Source: Eubacterium sp.
GTDB taxonomy: Bacteria > Bacillota > Clostridia > Lachnospirales > Lachnospiraceae
DNA: 46,071 nucleotides
NCBI GenBank assembly: GCA_024698585.1
Contig: JAILRB010000032.1
Location: forward strand, 1 to 46,071
Reading direction: 5' to 3'
Numbering within the stretch: the first letter of the stretch is position 1; every line of letters begins with the position of its first letter. Positions 7,652 to 15,095 of the stretch are shown here, one piece after another. Under the pieces are notes generated by a model that saw only the letters and a program-made list of their open reading frames with translations, searched no databases and had not been told where the DNA came from. The position numbers were made by a program, and so were the translations under genes.

Positions 7652-8011
7652 AGGAAGCTTTTTGGAGGAACATGCACCTAAAATGCGAAAAATGTCGTGT
7701 GAGGTGCATCTCGGAGGAAGTTTTTCGGAGGAGCATGCACCTAAAATGCGAAAAATGTCGTATGAGGTGCATCTCGGAGGAAGTTTTTCGGAGGAACATA
7801 CACCTAAAATGCGAAAAATGTCGTATGAGGTGTATCTCAGAGGAAGTTTTTCGGAGGAGCATGCACCTGAAATGCGAAAATGTCGTATGAGGTGCATCTC
7901 GCAGGAAGTTTTTCGGAGGAGCATGCACCTAAAATGCGAAAAATGTCGTATGAGGTGCATCTCAGAGGAAGTTTTTTGGAGGAACATACACCTAAAATGC
8001 CAAAAGTTGCC
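7652..8011 (+). repeat. 63-bp tandem repeat array (five full units and one partial)
   Basis: Unit starts are 7652, 7715, 7778, 7841, 7903 and 7966. Units are 63 bp except the fourth (62 bp, one A lost), and the sixth decays after about 46 bp. Each full unit holds an 8-bp inverted repeat, ATGCACCT and AGGTGCAT, around a 22-bp loop (21 in the fourth unit). In unit 3 both arms change together to ATACACCT and AGGTGTAT. There are no variable spacers, so this is not a CRISPR array. Confidence 0.9.
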
Positions 8012-8052
8012 ATAAAGGTGAAAATTTGTATAGAGTTATGGGAGGAATCAAA

Positions 8053-8931
8053 ATGAAGCAAGGATGGCTTATCGTAAATGGATTCTTACAAAGTGAAAAG
8101 TTTGAGGAAATATATCGTTGGCTGATAGATGCAGCAGCAAAACAGGGGATGGCATTGCAGAAACTGACCAATGATCAGTTAACATCTATTTTGCCGATTA
8201 GCAGTGGGAAAACAGATTGGCGGGTGAAGCCTGATTTTGTGTTGTTTTGGGATAAGGATGTGAGGTTAGCGCAGATGCTGGAGGCAGAAGGCTTTTGTGT
8301 ATTGAATTCTGCTGCGGCGATTGAAACCTGTGACGATAAGGCACTGACATATATTCGATTAAAGAATACAGAAATTCAGATGCCGAAGACGTTTATTGCG
8401 CCGATGACCTTTTTCAAGGAATATCCGGATCACGCGTTTTTGATGCAGGTGGAAAATAGTCTGGGGTATCCGATGGTAATTAAGGAAAGTAAAGGATCTT
8501 TTGGAGAGCAGGTTTATCTGATTCAGAATCATGAAGAAGCTGTGAAAAAGATTCAAGAGATTGGTCATCATGAATTTATTATGCAGGAATATATCGAGAC
8601 ATCGAAAGGAAGAGACATTCGAATCAATGTGGTAGGCAATCAGGTGGTTACGGCAATGGAACGAACCAATGAGAATGATTTCCGCGCCAATATTACGAAT
8701 GGGGGAAGCATGAAGTCTTATATGCCGACAGAAGAAGAGTCTGCGTTGGCTGTTAAGGTATGCCAGTATCTGGGACTGGATTTTGCAGGAGTGGACATCC
8801 TTTTTGGAAAAGATCATGAGCCGTTACTGTGTGAAGTGAATTCCAATGCCCACTTTAAGAACATTTATGATTGTACCGGTGTGAATGTGGCAGATGCCAT
8901 TATGCATTACATCGCTTCAAAATCTCTTTAA
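8053..8931 (+). CDS. ATP-grasp ligase, RimK-like
   Basis: A 292-residue cytoplasmic protein of the ATP-grasp superfamily, whose members join a carboxylate (activated as acyl phosphate) to an amine or similar nucleophile. Seen here are an N-terminal pre-ATP-grasp domain, LGYPMVIKESKGSFGEQV (ATP-binding lysine and glycine-rich loop), FIMQEYIETSKGRDIRINVVG, and the metal-binding end FAGVDILF ... LLCEVNSNAHF, with the canonical E-x-N pair. ATG 8053 is chosen because GGGAGG (8040-8045) lies 7 nt upstream. Its 3' end overlaps the convergent ATP-grasp gene by 32 bp. The substrate is unknown; ribosomal protein, glutamyl peptide or small-peptide ligation are all possible for the family. Confidence 0.8.
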   Translation: MKQGWLIVNGFLQSEKFEEIYRWLIDAAAKQGMALQKLTNDQLTSILPISSGKTDWRVKPDFVLFWDKDVRLAQMLEAEGFCVLNSAAAIETCDDKALTYIRLKNTEIQMPKTFIAPMTFFKEYPDHAFLMQVENSLGYPMVIKESKGSFGEQVYLIQNHEEAVKKIQEIGHHEFIMQEYIETSKGRDIRINVVGNQVVTAMERTNENDFRANITNGGSMKSYMPTEEESALAVKVCQYLGLDFAGVDILFGKDHEPLLCEVNSNAHFKNIYDCTGVNVADAIMHYIASKSL

Positions 8932-9721
8932 CAAGATAATCAATATATCGGTCGGCAATATCAATGTCCGACACTTCATATAACATGCGGGCGCCAACGG
9001 CGTCCTCTATTTCGTTAAAGACCGCTTGGCCGTCGTGGAAAATGAAGTCAATGCCGGCATAGTCCATAGGGAGTACCCGAAGAATGGCATTAACGAAGTC
9101 AAACTCATCATTGTTTAATTCATATGAGGACACACTTCCCCCGAGACTGTAATTACTTTTGAAACTGTTTGGGGAGGTGCGAAGAACTGCGGCAACCACT
9201 TTATTTCCTAAAATGTAAACCCGAACATCCTTTCCGGGATTGTTGGAAAATCTCTGGACCAGATACGGTTTCCCGGACAGCGCCTTTTGGGCACGGAGTT
9301 CATCGGAGGCATTGGATGCAAGGAAAACTTCACTGCCGCCATGTCCGCTGCAACTTTTGAAAACCACCGGATAAGAGAATTCACCGCTGATGTAATCCGT
9401 ACTGCTTTTGGTGTCCATAAAAGGGACAATATTTTCCAAGAATTGATAACAGGAGAGCTTGTCATTTGCAACTTTTGTTAATAACCCGGAATTAAAGACC
9501 GGAACGCCCTGTTCCTCAAAGAAAAAAGAAATATCGCAGAAGCGGCTTCGGTTTATGACAAAATCCGGCAGCGGATTATCCTGAAGCTTTTCCAAGGATA
9601 TCTTTTCATAAATCAATGTTTCCAGTTTCATTCCGTGCTGATGAAAACCACTTTCCAGTTTCTGAATGAAAAACTGATTCTTTTGAATATCTTCTTCTGA
9701 GTAAATCAAATAACCAAACAT
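8900..9721 (-). CDS. ATP-grasp ligase with altered metal-binding motif
   Basis: A 273-residue homologue of the neighbouring convergent ATP-grasp protein. The motifs run in the same order: FSYPVVFKSCSGHGGSEV (lysine and glycine loop), YLVQRF ... GKDVRVYILGNKVV, SLGGSVSSY, and DYAGIDFIF ... FNEIEDAVGARML. The last motif has E-I-E-D where RimK-type enzymes have E-V-N, so the usual asparagine metal ligand is replaced by an acidic residue. ATG 9721 has AAAGGA 8 nt upstream and is preferred to ATG 9745, which has only a weak site. The gene ends inside the 3' end of the plus-strand ATP-grasp gene. The substrate is unknown. Confidence 0.75.
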   Translation of the reverse strand: MFGYLIYSEEDIQKNQFFIQKLESGFHQHGMKLETLIYEKISLEKLQDNPLPDFVINRSRFCDISFFFEEQGVPVFNSGLLTKVANDKLSCYQFLENIVPFMDTKSSTDYISGEFSYPVVFKSCSGHGGSEVFLASNASDELRAQKALSGKPYLVQRFSNNPGKDVRVYILGNKVVAAVLRTSPNSFKSNYSLGGSVSSYELNNDEFDFVNAILRVLPMDYAGIDFIFHDGQAVFNEIEDAVGARMLYEVSDIDIADRYIDYLVKEILKRCNA

Positions 9722-9787
9722 GTCATAAATCCTTTCGAATTGCATTTCTACCTATTATCATAGCACAAATACTTCGAAAAGATAGGA

Positions 9788-9816
9788 TTGATAGTGAAAA
9801 TGTGCTATACTATACT
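9788..9816 (+). promoter_or_regulatory. Promoter of surface-polymer block A
   Basis: TTGATA (9788-9793), a 17-bp spacer and TATACT (9811-9816). It lies between the divergent ATP-grasp gene and the first glycosyltransferase gene and probably drives 9858 through 16844. Confidence 0.6.
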
Positions 9817-9857
9817 TTGTATGTCCATTTGTGGGACATTCAGAAAGGGAGAGCAAA

Positions 9858-11228
9858 ATGTTTCATATTATCATGCCCGTGTATAATGCACAGGAATTTT
9901 TAAAGGATGCAATCGAAAGCATTACAGAACAGTCCTTATCCTTTGAAGAAAATGTAATATTACATTTAATTGATGATGCAAGTAAAGATGAGTCATTATC
10001 AATCTGCAAAGAGTATGAAGAAAAATATCCGAAGAACATTGTGGTAACACATTTTGAGGAAAACAAAGGAGTATCTGCAGTTCGAAACTTCGGATTGAAG
10101 CAAAGTCGAAAGGACCGGAAGGGAATCGTTGGTTTTGCGGATTCCGATGACCGGTTGGAAGAACATGCATTGGAAAAAGTTGCTGCATTTTTTGAACAGC
10201 ATCAGGAAATCCAGATGGCATGCATGGAAATTGAATTTTTTGGAGCCAGAGAAGGAGCCCACAGATCCAACTGGAGATTTGAGGAAAGAGAAATTGTGGA
10301 GATTGATGTGGACTACAATTATCCGCAGTACTATATTGGAGGCGTTTTCTTAAGAAGAAAGGCAGCTCGGAAAATGAAGTTTGACGAGACCATGAACTTC
10401 TGGGAAGATGCGTTGGCAATCAATCAGGTGATCCTTAAAATAAGGAAATATGGTTTAGTAAAAGGAGCCGTTTACTATTATAGACAATCAGAGGATGGAA
10501 CATCCCTGGTGGACCAGGCGTGGAAAAACAAAAACCGTTATACCACACTGCTGGAACAGGGATATCAGAGACTGATGGGGAAGGGGAAGGATTGGAGAGG
10601 ACGAATCAATCCGTACATCCAATACGTAATCGCATATCATCTGCGCCTGTTTTTGTTGGAAAACAATCGGGACGTGGTTATGGAGATGGTTCCGGAAGAA
10701 GAATTGCCGGCGTTTAAGAAACGTCTAGGTGATATTCTAAAACAAATTGACTACCATATGATTGCGGAACTGAATACATCCATGCCGGTAATTGAAGAAC
10801 TTCTTTCCCTGAAATATGACAAGAAAATCTGGGCGAAAAGAACTTATCAGGATGGCGATTTGATCTTTTCTTTCGGAGATGTGGAACTGGCAAGATTGTC
10901 TGAAAGAAATGTCCGAATTATTGGAAAAGCAGATAAGCCGGAGTACGAAGGAATGATTCGAGGCCGTTTTACCTCGCCAATCTATGCAATGCGAGAAAAT
11001 GATTACATTTATGCAATCATTGACGGGGAACAGATTCAGACGGTGAAGCATCCGTGCAAAAAGAGAATTGACATTCTGGATGTGCGAAGAAGGAATTATA
11101 AGCATGCAGGATTTGCCTTAAAGGTGCCGGCGGATTTTAAGACCATACAGTTTGGCGTACACACAGAGTACGGTGATGTGTTGCTCCAGGGTGAAATCAT
11201 TGATGAGGAATTGTTGAGAAGCAATTAG
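9858..11228 (+). CDS. GT2 family glycosyltransferase with C-terminal beta domain
   Basis: 456 residues. The N-terminal GT-A domain (about 1-230) opens with FHIIMPVYNAQEFLKDAIES, has HLIDDASKDES and the nucleotide/metal-binding FADSDDRLEE (about residues 93-102), and the acceptor-side NFWEDALAIN. The C-terminal third (about 330-456) is strand-rich and lacks GT motifs. It resembles the appended beta domains of teichoic-acid GT2 enzymes (TarS type), which help in chain binding. It probably transfers a sugar to a cell-surface polymer at the inner face of the membrane; donor and acceptor are unknown. ATG 9858 has AAGGGAG 7 nt upstream. It is the first gene of an operon with tight spacing to 11247, 12410 and 15096. 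Confidence 0.8.
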   Translation: MFHIIMPVYNAQEFLKDAIESITEQSLSFEENVILHLIDDASKDESLSICKEYEEKYPKNIVVTHFEENKGVSAVRNFGLKQSRKDRKGIVGFADSDDRLEEHALEKVAAFFEQHQEIQMACMEIEFFGAREGAHRSNWRFEEREIVEIDVDYNYPQYYIGGVFLRRKAARKMKFDETMNFWEDALAINQVILKIRKYGLVKGAVYYYRQSEDGTSLVDQAWKNKNRYTTLLEQGYQRLMGKGKDWRGRINPYIQYVIAYHLRLFLLENNRDVVMEMVPEEELPAFKKRLGDILKQIDYHMIAELNTSMPVIEELLSLKYDKKIWAKRTYQDGDLIFSFGDVELARLSERNVRIIGKADKPEYEGMIRGRFTSPIYAMRENDYIYAIIDGEQIQTVKHPCKKRIDILDVRRRNYKHAGFALKVPADFKTIQFGVHTEYGDVLLQGEIIDEELLRSN

Positions 11229-11246
11229 AGATAGAAGGGATAAGAG

Positions 11247-12398
11247 ATGAGTAATCTTATTAAGAAAATATTTGTGTTTGGTTTTTTCTGTTTCATTGCA
11301 GCGATTGGATTTTTAACATTGGACAATGAAACGGAGAAAAGTGAGGTGGAAGGAAGAAGATTAATTACATTCCCGAAACTGGACTATGAAAAATTTTCTG
11401 ACAGCAAGTATATGCAGAATATCGGAGATGCGTTTTCGGATCAGTTGGAATATAGAACTGAAATGATTAAAAACTATTTTGCGTTTACTACGAATGTATT
11501 GAAGATTGGCTATCAGGGTACAACTGTAATAGGAAAAGAAAATTATCTGTTTACAGAACCTGAGGTGATTACAGAGGAAGAGCAATACGACAAGAGAATC
11601 AAAAGGATTGCAAAAGTTATTAATCGGGAAGCAGAAAAGGTAACTGCCAGTGGAAGTAAATTTATTTACATTCACTATCCGAGAAAGGATATCCTGATGC
11701 AGAGCTATCTCCCTTCATTCTATATTTCCGGAAAAGAACGTTATGAGAAATCCATTGAGATTTTGAAGGAAAATCTGTCGGACGATGTGATTTTCATTGA
11801 TGCATTAGCATTGTTTGAAGAGACAGGATCTGAAGAATATTTTTATAAAACAGATCATCATGTAAATATTGAAGGACAGGAAATCATTTATAAGACCGTG
11901 ACAAACCTGATGAAGGAACAGTTCCCGGAGATGGATGTGAAATTATTGGATTCTTATAAGATTAAGAAGACAGATATTGAAGGTTCTTTTGATCGAAACA
12001 TTGGGAATTCCATTGATTCCGGAAAAGAAAATCTGGCAATCAAACCAAAGGGCTGGAAGGTTCAATGTAAACGAAACAATAATGCGAAAATCTGGGGAAA
12101 AGGAAATACCTACGCCAAATGTTTTATGGGCGGCGATTATGCGTTCACAGAGGTGACGACGAAAAACAAGAAGAATCCGGATGTGTTGATTTGCGGAAGT
12201 TCTTTTACAAATTCCTTGGAATCCCTGATGGTTCCAAGCTCCAGAAAGATGGTTTCCCTGGATTACAGATATAATACACAGAAGAAAACCATGGCTGATT
12301 TCGTGGAAGAATATAAGCCGGACTATACCATCTTTATTCCGTGCCAGTCAGACAAGTCGTTTTCATATAGGAACACAAAACTTCATTTGGGATTGTAG
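11247..12398 (+). CDS. DHHW/AlgJ-like SGNH-fold protein, putative polymer O-acetyltransferase
   Basis: 383 residues with an N-terminal signal anchor (about 7-24, IFVFGFFCFIAAIGFL) and an extracytoplasmic domain. Family signatures are EGRRLITFPKL near the start, YLFTEPE, FYKTDHHVNIEGQ (about 200-212; the D-H-H motif that gives the DHHW family its name, with V instead of W) and GSSFTNS (about 317-323), where a serine would be the nucleophile. Relatives (AlgJ/AlgX, PatB) move acetyl groups delivered by an MBOAT protein onto polysaccharide or peptidoglycan. An MBOAT gene lies downstream at 16915, supporting such a pair. It sits 18 bp after the GT2 gene and 11 bp before the GT2-TagF gene. Confidence 0.75.
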   Translation: MSNLIKKIFVFGFFCFIAAIGFLTLDNETEKSEVEGRRLITFPKLDYEKFSDSKYMQNIGDAFSDQLEYRTEMIKNYFAFTTNVLKIGYQGTTVIGKENYLFTEPEVITEEEQYDKRIKRIAKVINREAEKVTASGSKFIYIHYPRKDILMQSYLPSFYISGKERYEKSIEILKENLSDDVIFIDALALFEETGSEEYFYKTDHHVNIEGQEIIYKTVTNLMKEQFPEMDVKLLDSYKIKKTDIEGSFDRNIGNSIDSGKENLAIKPKGWKVQCKRNNNAKIWGKGNTYAKCFMGGDYAFTEVTTKNKKNPDVLICGSSFTNSLESLMVPSSRKMVSLDYRYNTQKKTMADFVEEYKPDYTIFIPCQSDKSFSYRNTKLHLGL

Positions 12399-12409
12399 GA
12401 GGAGAAAGA

Positions 12410-15085
12410 ATGAGTCAAAAATATAAGTTTTCCATCGTTATGGCCATTTATAATATGGAAGATTATCTTGAGAATACAATACAATGCCTGTTAGACCAGA
12501 CGATTGGTTTTAAGAAAAATGTACAGTTGGTCATGGTAAATGACGGAAGTGCAGATTCCAGCCATGAAATCTGTGAAAAATACAAGAAACAATATCCGGA
12601 TAATATTATCTATATTAATAAGGAAAATGGTGGTGTAAGCTCTGCGAGAAATGCAGGGCTTGAAGTCGTTACCGGGGAATATGTAAACTTTCTGGATGCA
12701 GATGATGCGTTAAGTAAGGAAACCCTGGAAAATGTTTATAAGTTTTTTAAGGAACATCATGAAGAGGTGGATCTTGTTTCTGTTCCTTTAATTTACTTTG
12801 AGGCCAAAGAAGGAAATCACCTGTTGAATTATAAATTTAAGGAGACCCGTGTCATTGATATTATGAAGGAACCGGATTGTTTCCAGATGTCCATCAGTAG
12901 TTCCTTTGTGAAAAGAGAGGAAATGGTCAAGTACCGCTTTAACCAGAACCTGAAATACGGAGAGGATGCGGAACTGGTTAACAAGATTATTCTTAATTGC
13001 GGAAAATACGGTGTCGTAAAAGAGGCCGCATACATGTACCGTTTTCGAGCATCCGACAGTTCTGCAATGCAGCGTGCAAAGAAAAGTAAATCCCAGTATC
13101 TGGATGTATTGAAGCATCTTCATTTGGAATTAATTGATGTATGTAAGAAGAAATATGGAGAGGTGATTCCATATCTTCAGCAGGTAATCATGTATGAAAC
13201 TGTTTGGAAAATCATTATTCGTAAGGTTGGAGAAGAGACTCTGACTGATGAAGAAAAGCAGGAATTCCTGGAACTATATAAGAACATCATTCAGAATGTT
13301 GATGATAGTATCATCTACGGAAATGTTCATGCCACAATCAATCATATTCTGTACATTCTTAGTATCAAATACGGAAAATCGTATAAGGAATTGACTACGA
13401 AAATAGAGACGAAGGATGATATTATCTATGTCTTTGATAACTATATGTTATGTAATGTATCAAAAGCCAGAGTGTTCCTTGATATTTGCGAAGTACATCA
13501 GGGAGAGCTAGAGATTGAAGGAAAGTATCAGATTCCGAACATTCCGGATCAGCTGGACTTGTATCTGGAGGATCGATGCTATCAGGATGGTAAGGCAACA
13601 ACGACGGTAACGAAGCTAGAACGAATTAACCGAAATTACAATAATGTTTATTCCCTGGGAATTTTGGTCAATCAGTCTTACACCTTCATTCATAAACAAA
13701 AGATTGAAAAGGGAAGTCGTCATAGATTAAATGTTTATGTCATCTGTGATGGGAAGAAGATGTATCTGAACCTGGAAGCATCTGGAGAATCCCATTTGTC
13801 AGGAAAATGTAAAACAATGTTTTCCGTAATGGACGATAGAATTATTTACATCGTTGAAGGTGGACTGCGAATTGAAGATGCAACCGTAGAAAAAATGCGG
13901 ATTTTAAATCGGGATGTGATGGAAGAAATCTATACCATTGCAAGCGCCGAGGAGTCTGCAGTCATCGCTAAATTGAGAAAGCAGTACATTGATAACTATG
14001 AGAAAGATAAGAACAGAAAAATCTGGTTGATTTCTGACCGTATCAATCGTGCAGATGATAATGGAGAACATCTCTATAAATATTGTAAGGATATTGATGA
14101 TGGGGTGGAGAAATATTTTGTGATTTCTAAAGATTGTCCGGATTACGAGCGTGTAAAGAAATTTGGTAATGTCATTGCGTATGGAAGCATGGAGCATTAC
14201 TACTACACGTTAATTGCCAGTGAAGTGATTTCATCTCATGCAGATGAAAGTGTATATAAACCGTTTGTGGATATTGCGTATGCATTGACAGGATTCAATA
14301 CAGCAAAACGAGTATTCCTGCAGCACGGAATCACAAAGGATGATATGTCCGGGTGGTTGAAGAGAAAGAGCAAAAACATTGCGGCATTTATTACTGCAGT
14401 AAGACCGGAGTACGAATCTATCATCAATGAAGACTACGGCTATATGGATGGTCAGGTGTATCTGACAGGAATGTCCAGATATGATAACTTGAGCAGTAAT
14501 CCGAAAAAGCATATCTTATATGTTCCAACCTGGGAGTCAAATCTGACTTACCTTGTTAATGGAAAAACAGCATACAATGAAAAATATAAGGAATCCAATC
14601 AGTTTAAGAAGATCAATTCCTTATTGAACAATCAGGAATTATTGGATTGCCTGAAGCAAAATGGATATACATTGATGTTTAGACCTCATCCGAATATGAT
14701 GATTCAGATTAAGGATTTCAATATTCAGCCGGGAGTGGAAGTTGTTGATGAGAACTTGTCCTATCAGGAAATGATGAAGGAGGGTGCCCTTCTCATTACA
14801 GATTATTCTTCTGTTCAATATGACTTTGCATATATGCAGAAACCGGTTTTGTATTATCAGTTTGCTGAGTCCCATTTGGAACGTGGTTATTATGATTATG
14901 AGACCATGGGATTCGGTGAAGTTGTTTCAGAGGAACAGGAATTAGTGGACTTATTGCAGAAGTATATGGAACAGGACTGCGAAATGCCGGAGAAGTATGT
15001 TGGACGCTTAAAGTCATTCTTTGAGTTTCATGATAAAAACAACTGTGAGCGTATTTATAATGTATTGACGCAGTTGCAGGATTAG
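12410..15085 (+). CDS. Bifunctional GT2 glycosyltransferase - CDP-glycerol:glycerophosphotransferase (TagF-like)
   Basis: 891 residues. Residues about 1-230 form a GT2 domain (FSIVMAIYNMEDYLENTIQ, MVNDGSADSS, NFLDADDAL, KYGEDAELVN). A middle region (about 330-530) is strand-rich. Residues about 535-891 are a GT-B domain of the TagF/Glyphos_transf family: KIWLISDR, VFLQHGITKDD (about 636), TGMSRYDNL, ILYVPTWESN, MFRPHPNM and LITDYSSVQYDFA (about 794-806). The first catalytic histidine lies in QHGIT rather than the WHGTP of canonical TagF. The fusion suggests that one polypeptide adds both a sugar and a glycerol-phosphate (or other polyol-phosphate) unit to a chain. It has an AGGAGG-type ribosome binding site and an operon position 10 bp before 15096. 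Confidence 0.85.
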   Translation: MSQKYKFSIVMAIYNMEDYLENTIQCLLDQTIGFKKNVQLVMVNDGSADSSHEICEKYKKQYPDNIIYINKENGGVSSARNAGLEVVTGEYVNFLDADDALSKETLENVYKFFKEHHEEVDLVSVPLIYFEAKEGNHLLNYKFKETRVIDIMKEPDCFQMSISSSFVKREEMVKYRFNQNLKYGEDAELVNKIILNCGKYGVVKEAAYMYRFRASDSSAMQRAKKSKSQYLDVLKHLHLELIDVCKKKYGEVIPYLQQVIMYETVWKIIIRKVGEETLTDEEKQEFLELYKNIIQNVDDSIIYGNVHATINHILYILSIKYGKSYKELTTKIETKDDIIYVFDNYMLCNVSKARVFLDICEVHQGELEIEGKYQIPNIPDQLDLYLEDRCYQDGKATTTVTKLERINRNYNNVYSLGILVNQSYTFIHKQKIEKGSRHRLNVYVICDGKKMYLNLEASGESHLSGKCKTMFSVMDDRIIYIVEGGLRIEDATVEKMRILNRDVMEEIYTIASAEESAVIAKLRKQYIDNYEKDKNRKIWLISDRINRADDNGEHLYKYCKDIDDGVEKYFVISKDCPDYERVKKFGNVIAYGSMEHYYYTLIASEVISSHADESVYKPFVDIAYALTGFNTAKRVFLQHGITKDDMSGWLKRKSKNIAAFITAVRPEYESIINEDYGYMDGQVYLTGMSRYDNLSSNPKKHILYVPTWESNLTYLVNGKTAYNEKYKESNQFKKINSLLNNQELLDCLKQNGYTLMFRPHPNMMIQIKDFNIQPGVEVVDENLSYQEMMKEGALLITDYSSVQYDFAYMQKPVLYYQFAESHLERGYYDYETMGFGEVVSEEQELVDLLQKYMEQDCEMPEKYVGRLKSFFEFHDKNNCERIYNVLTQLQD

Positions 15086-15095
15086 GAGGGAAACA

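Larger units (their letters stand above)
7137..8052. other. Gene-free repeat island between the LRR gene and the first ATP-grasp gene
   Basis: About 0.9 kb with no gene I can support. Going right it holds an A/T-rich stretch, a plus-strand promoter (7259-7286), two hairpins (7303-7338 and 7362-7391), a nested palindrome (7391-7553), two 71-bp direct repeats, and a 63-bp tandem repeat array ending just before the ribosome binding site of the ATP-grasp gene. Open frames across the array occur on both strands and are a by-product of a stop-free repeat unit. Confidence 0.8.

Noticed and set aside
7652..8011. CRISPR array
   Set aside because: The whole 63-bp unit is repeated; there are no unique spacers and no cas genes nearby.
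7585..8015. Cys-rich 21-residue repeat protein, or a precursor peptide for the adjacent ATP-grasp enzymes
   Set aside because: The frame is open only because the 63-bp unit lacks stops. Several frames on both strands are open, the fourth unit is 62 bp and breaks the frame, and no ribosome binding site precedes the ATG at 7585, which lies inside the 71-bp repeat.
7542..8061. Minus-strand genes over the tandem array
   Set aside because: They are mirror images of the same stop-free repeat, without ribosome binding sites or a recognisable protein family.
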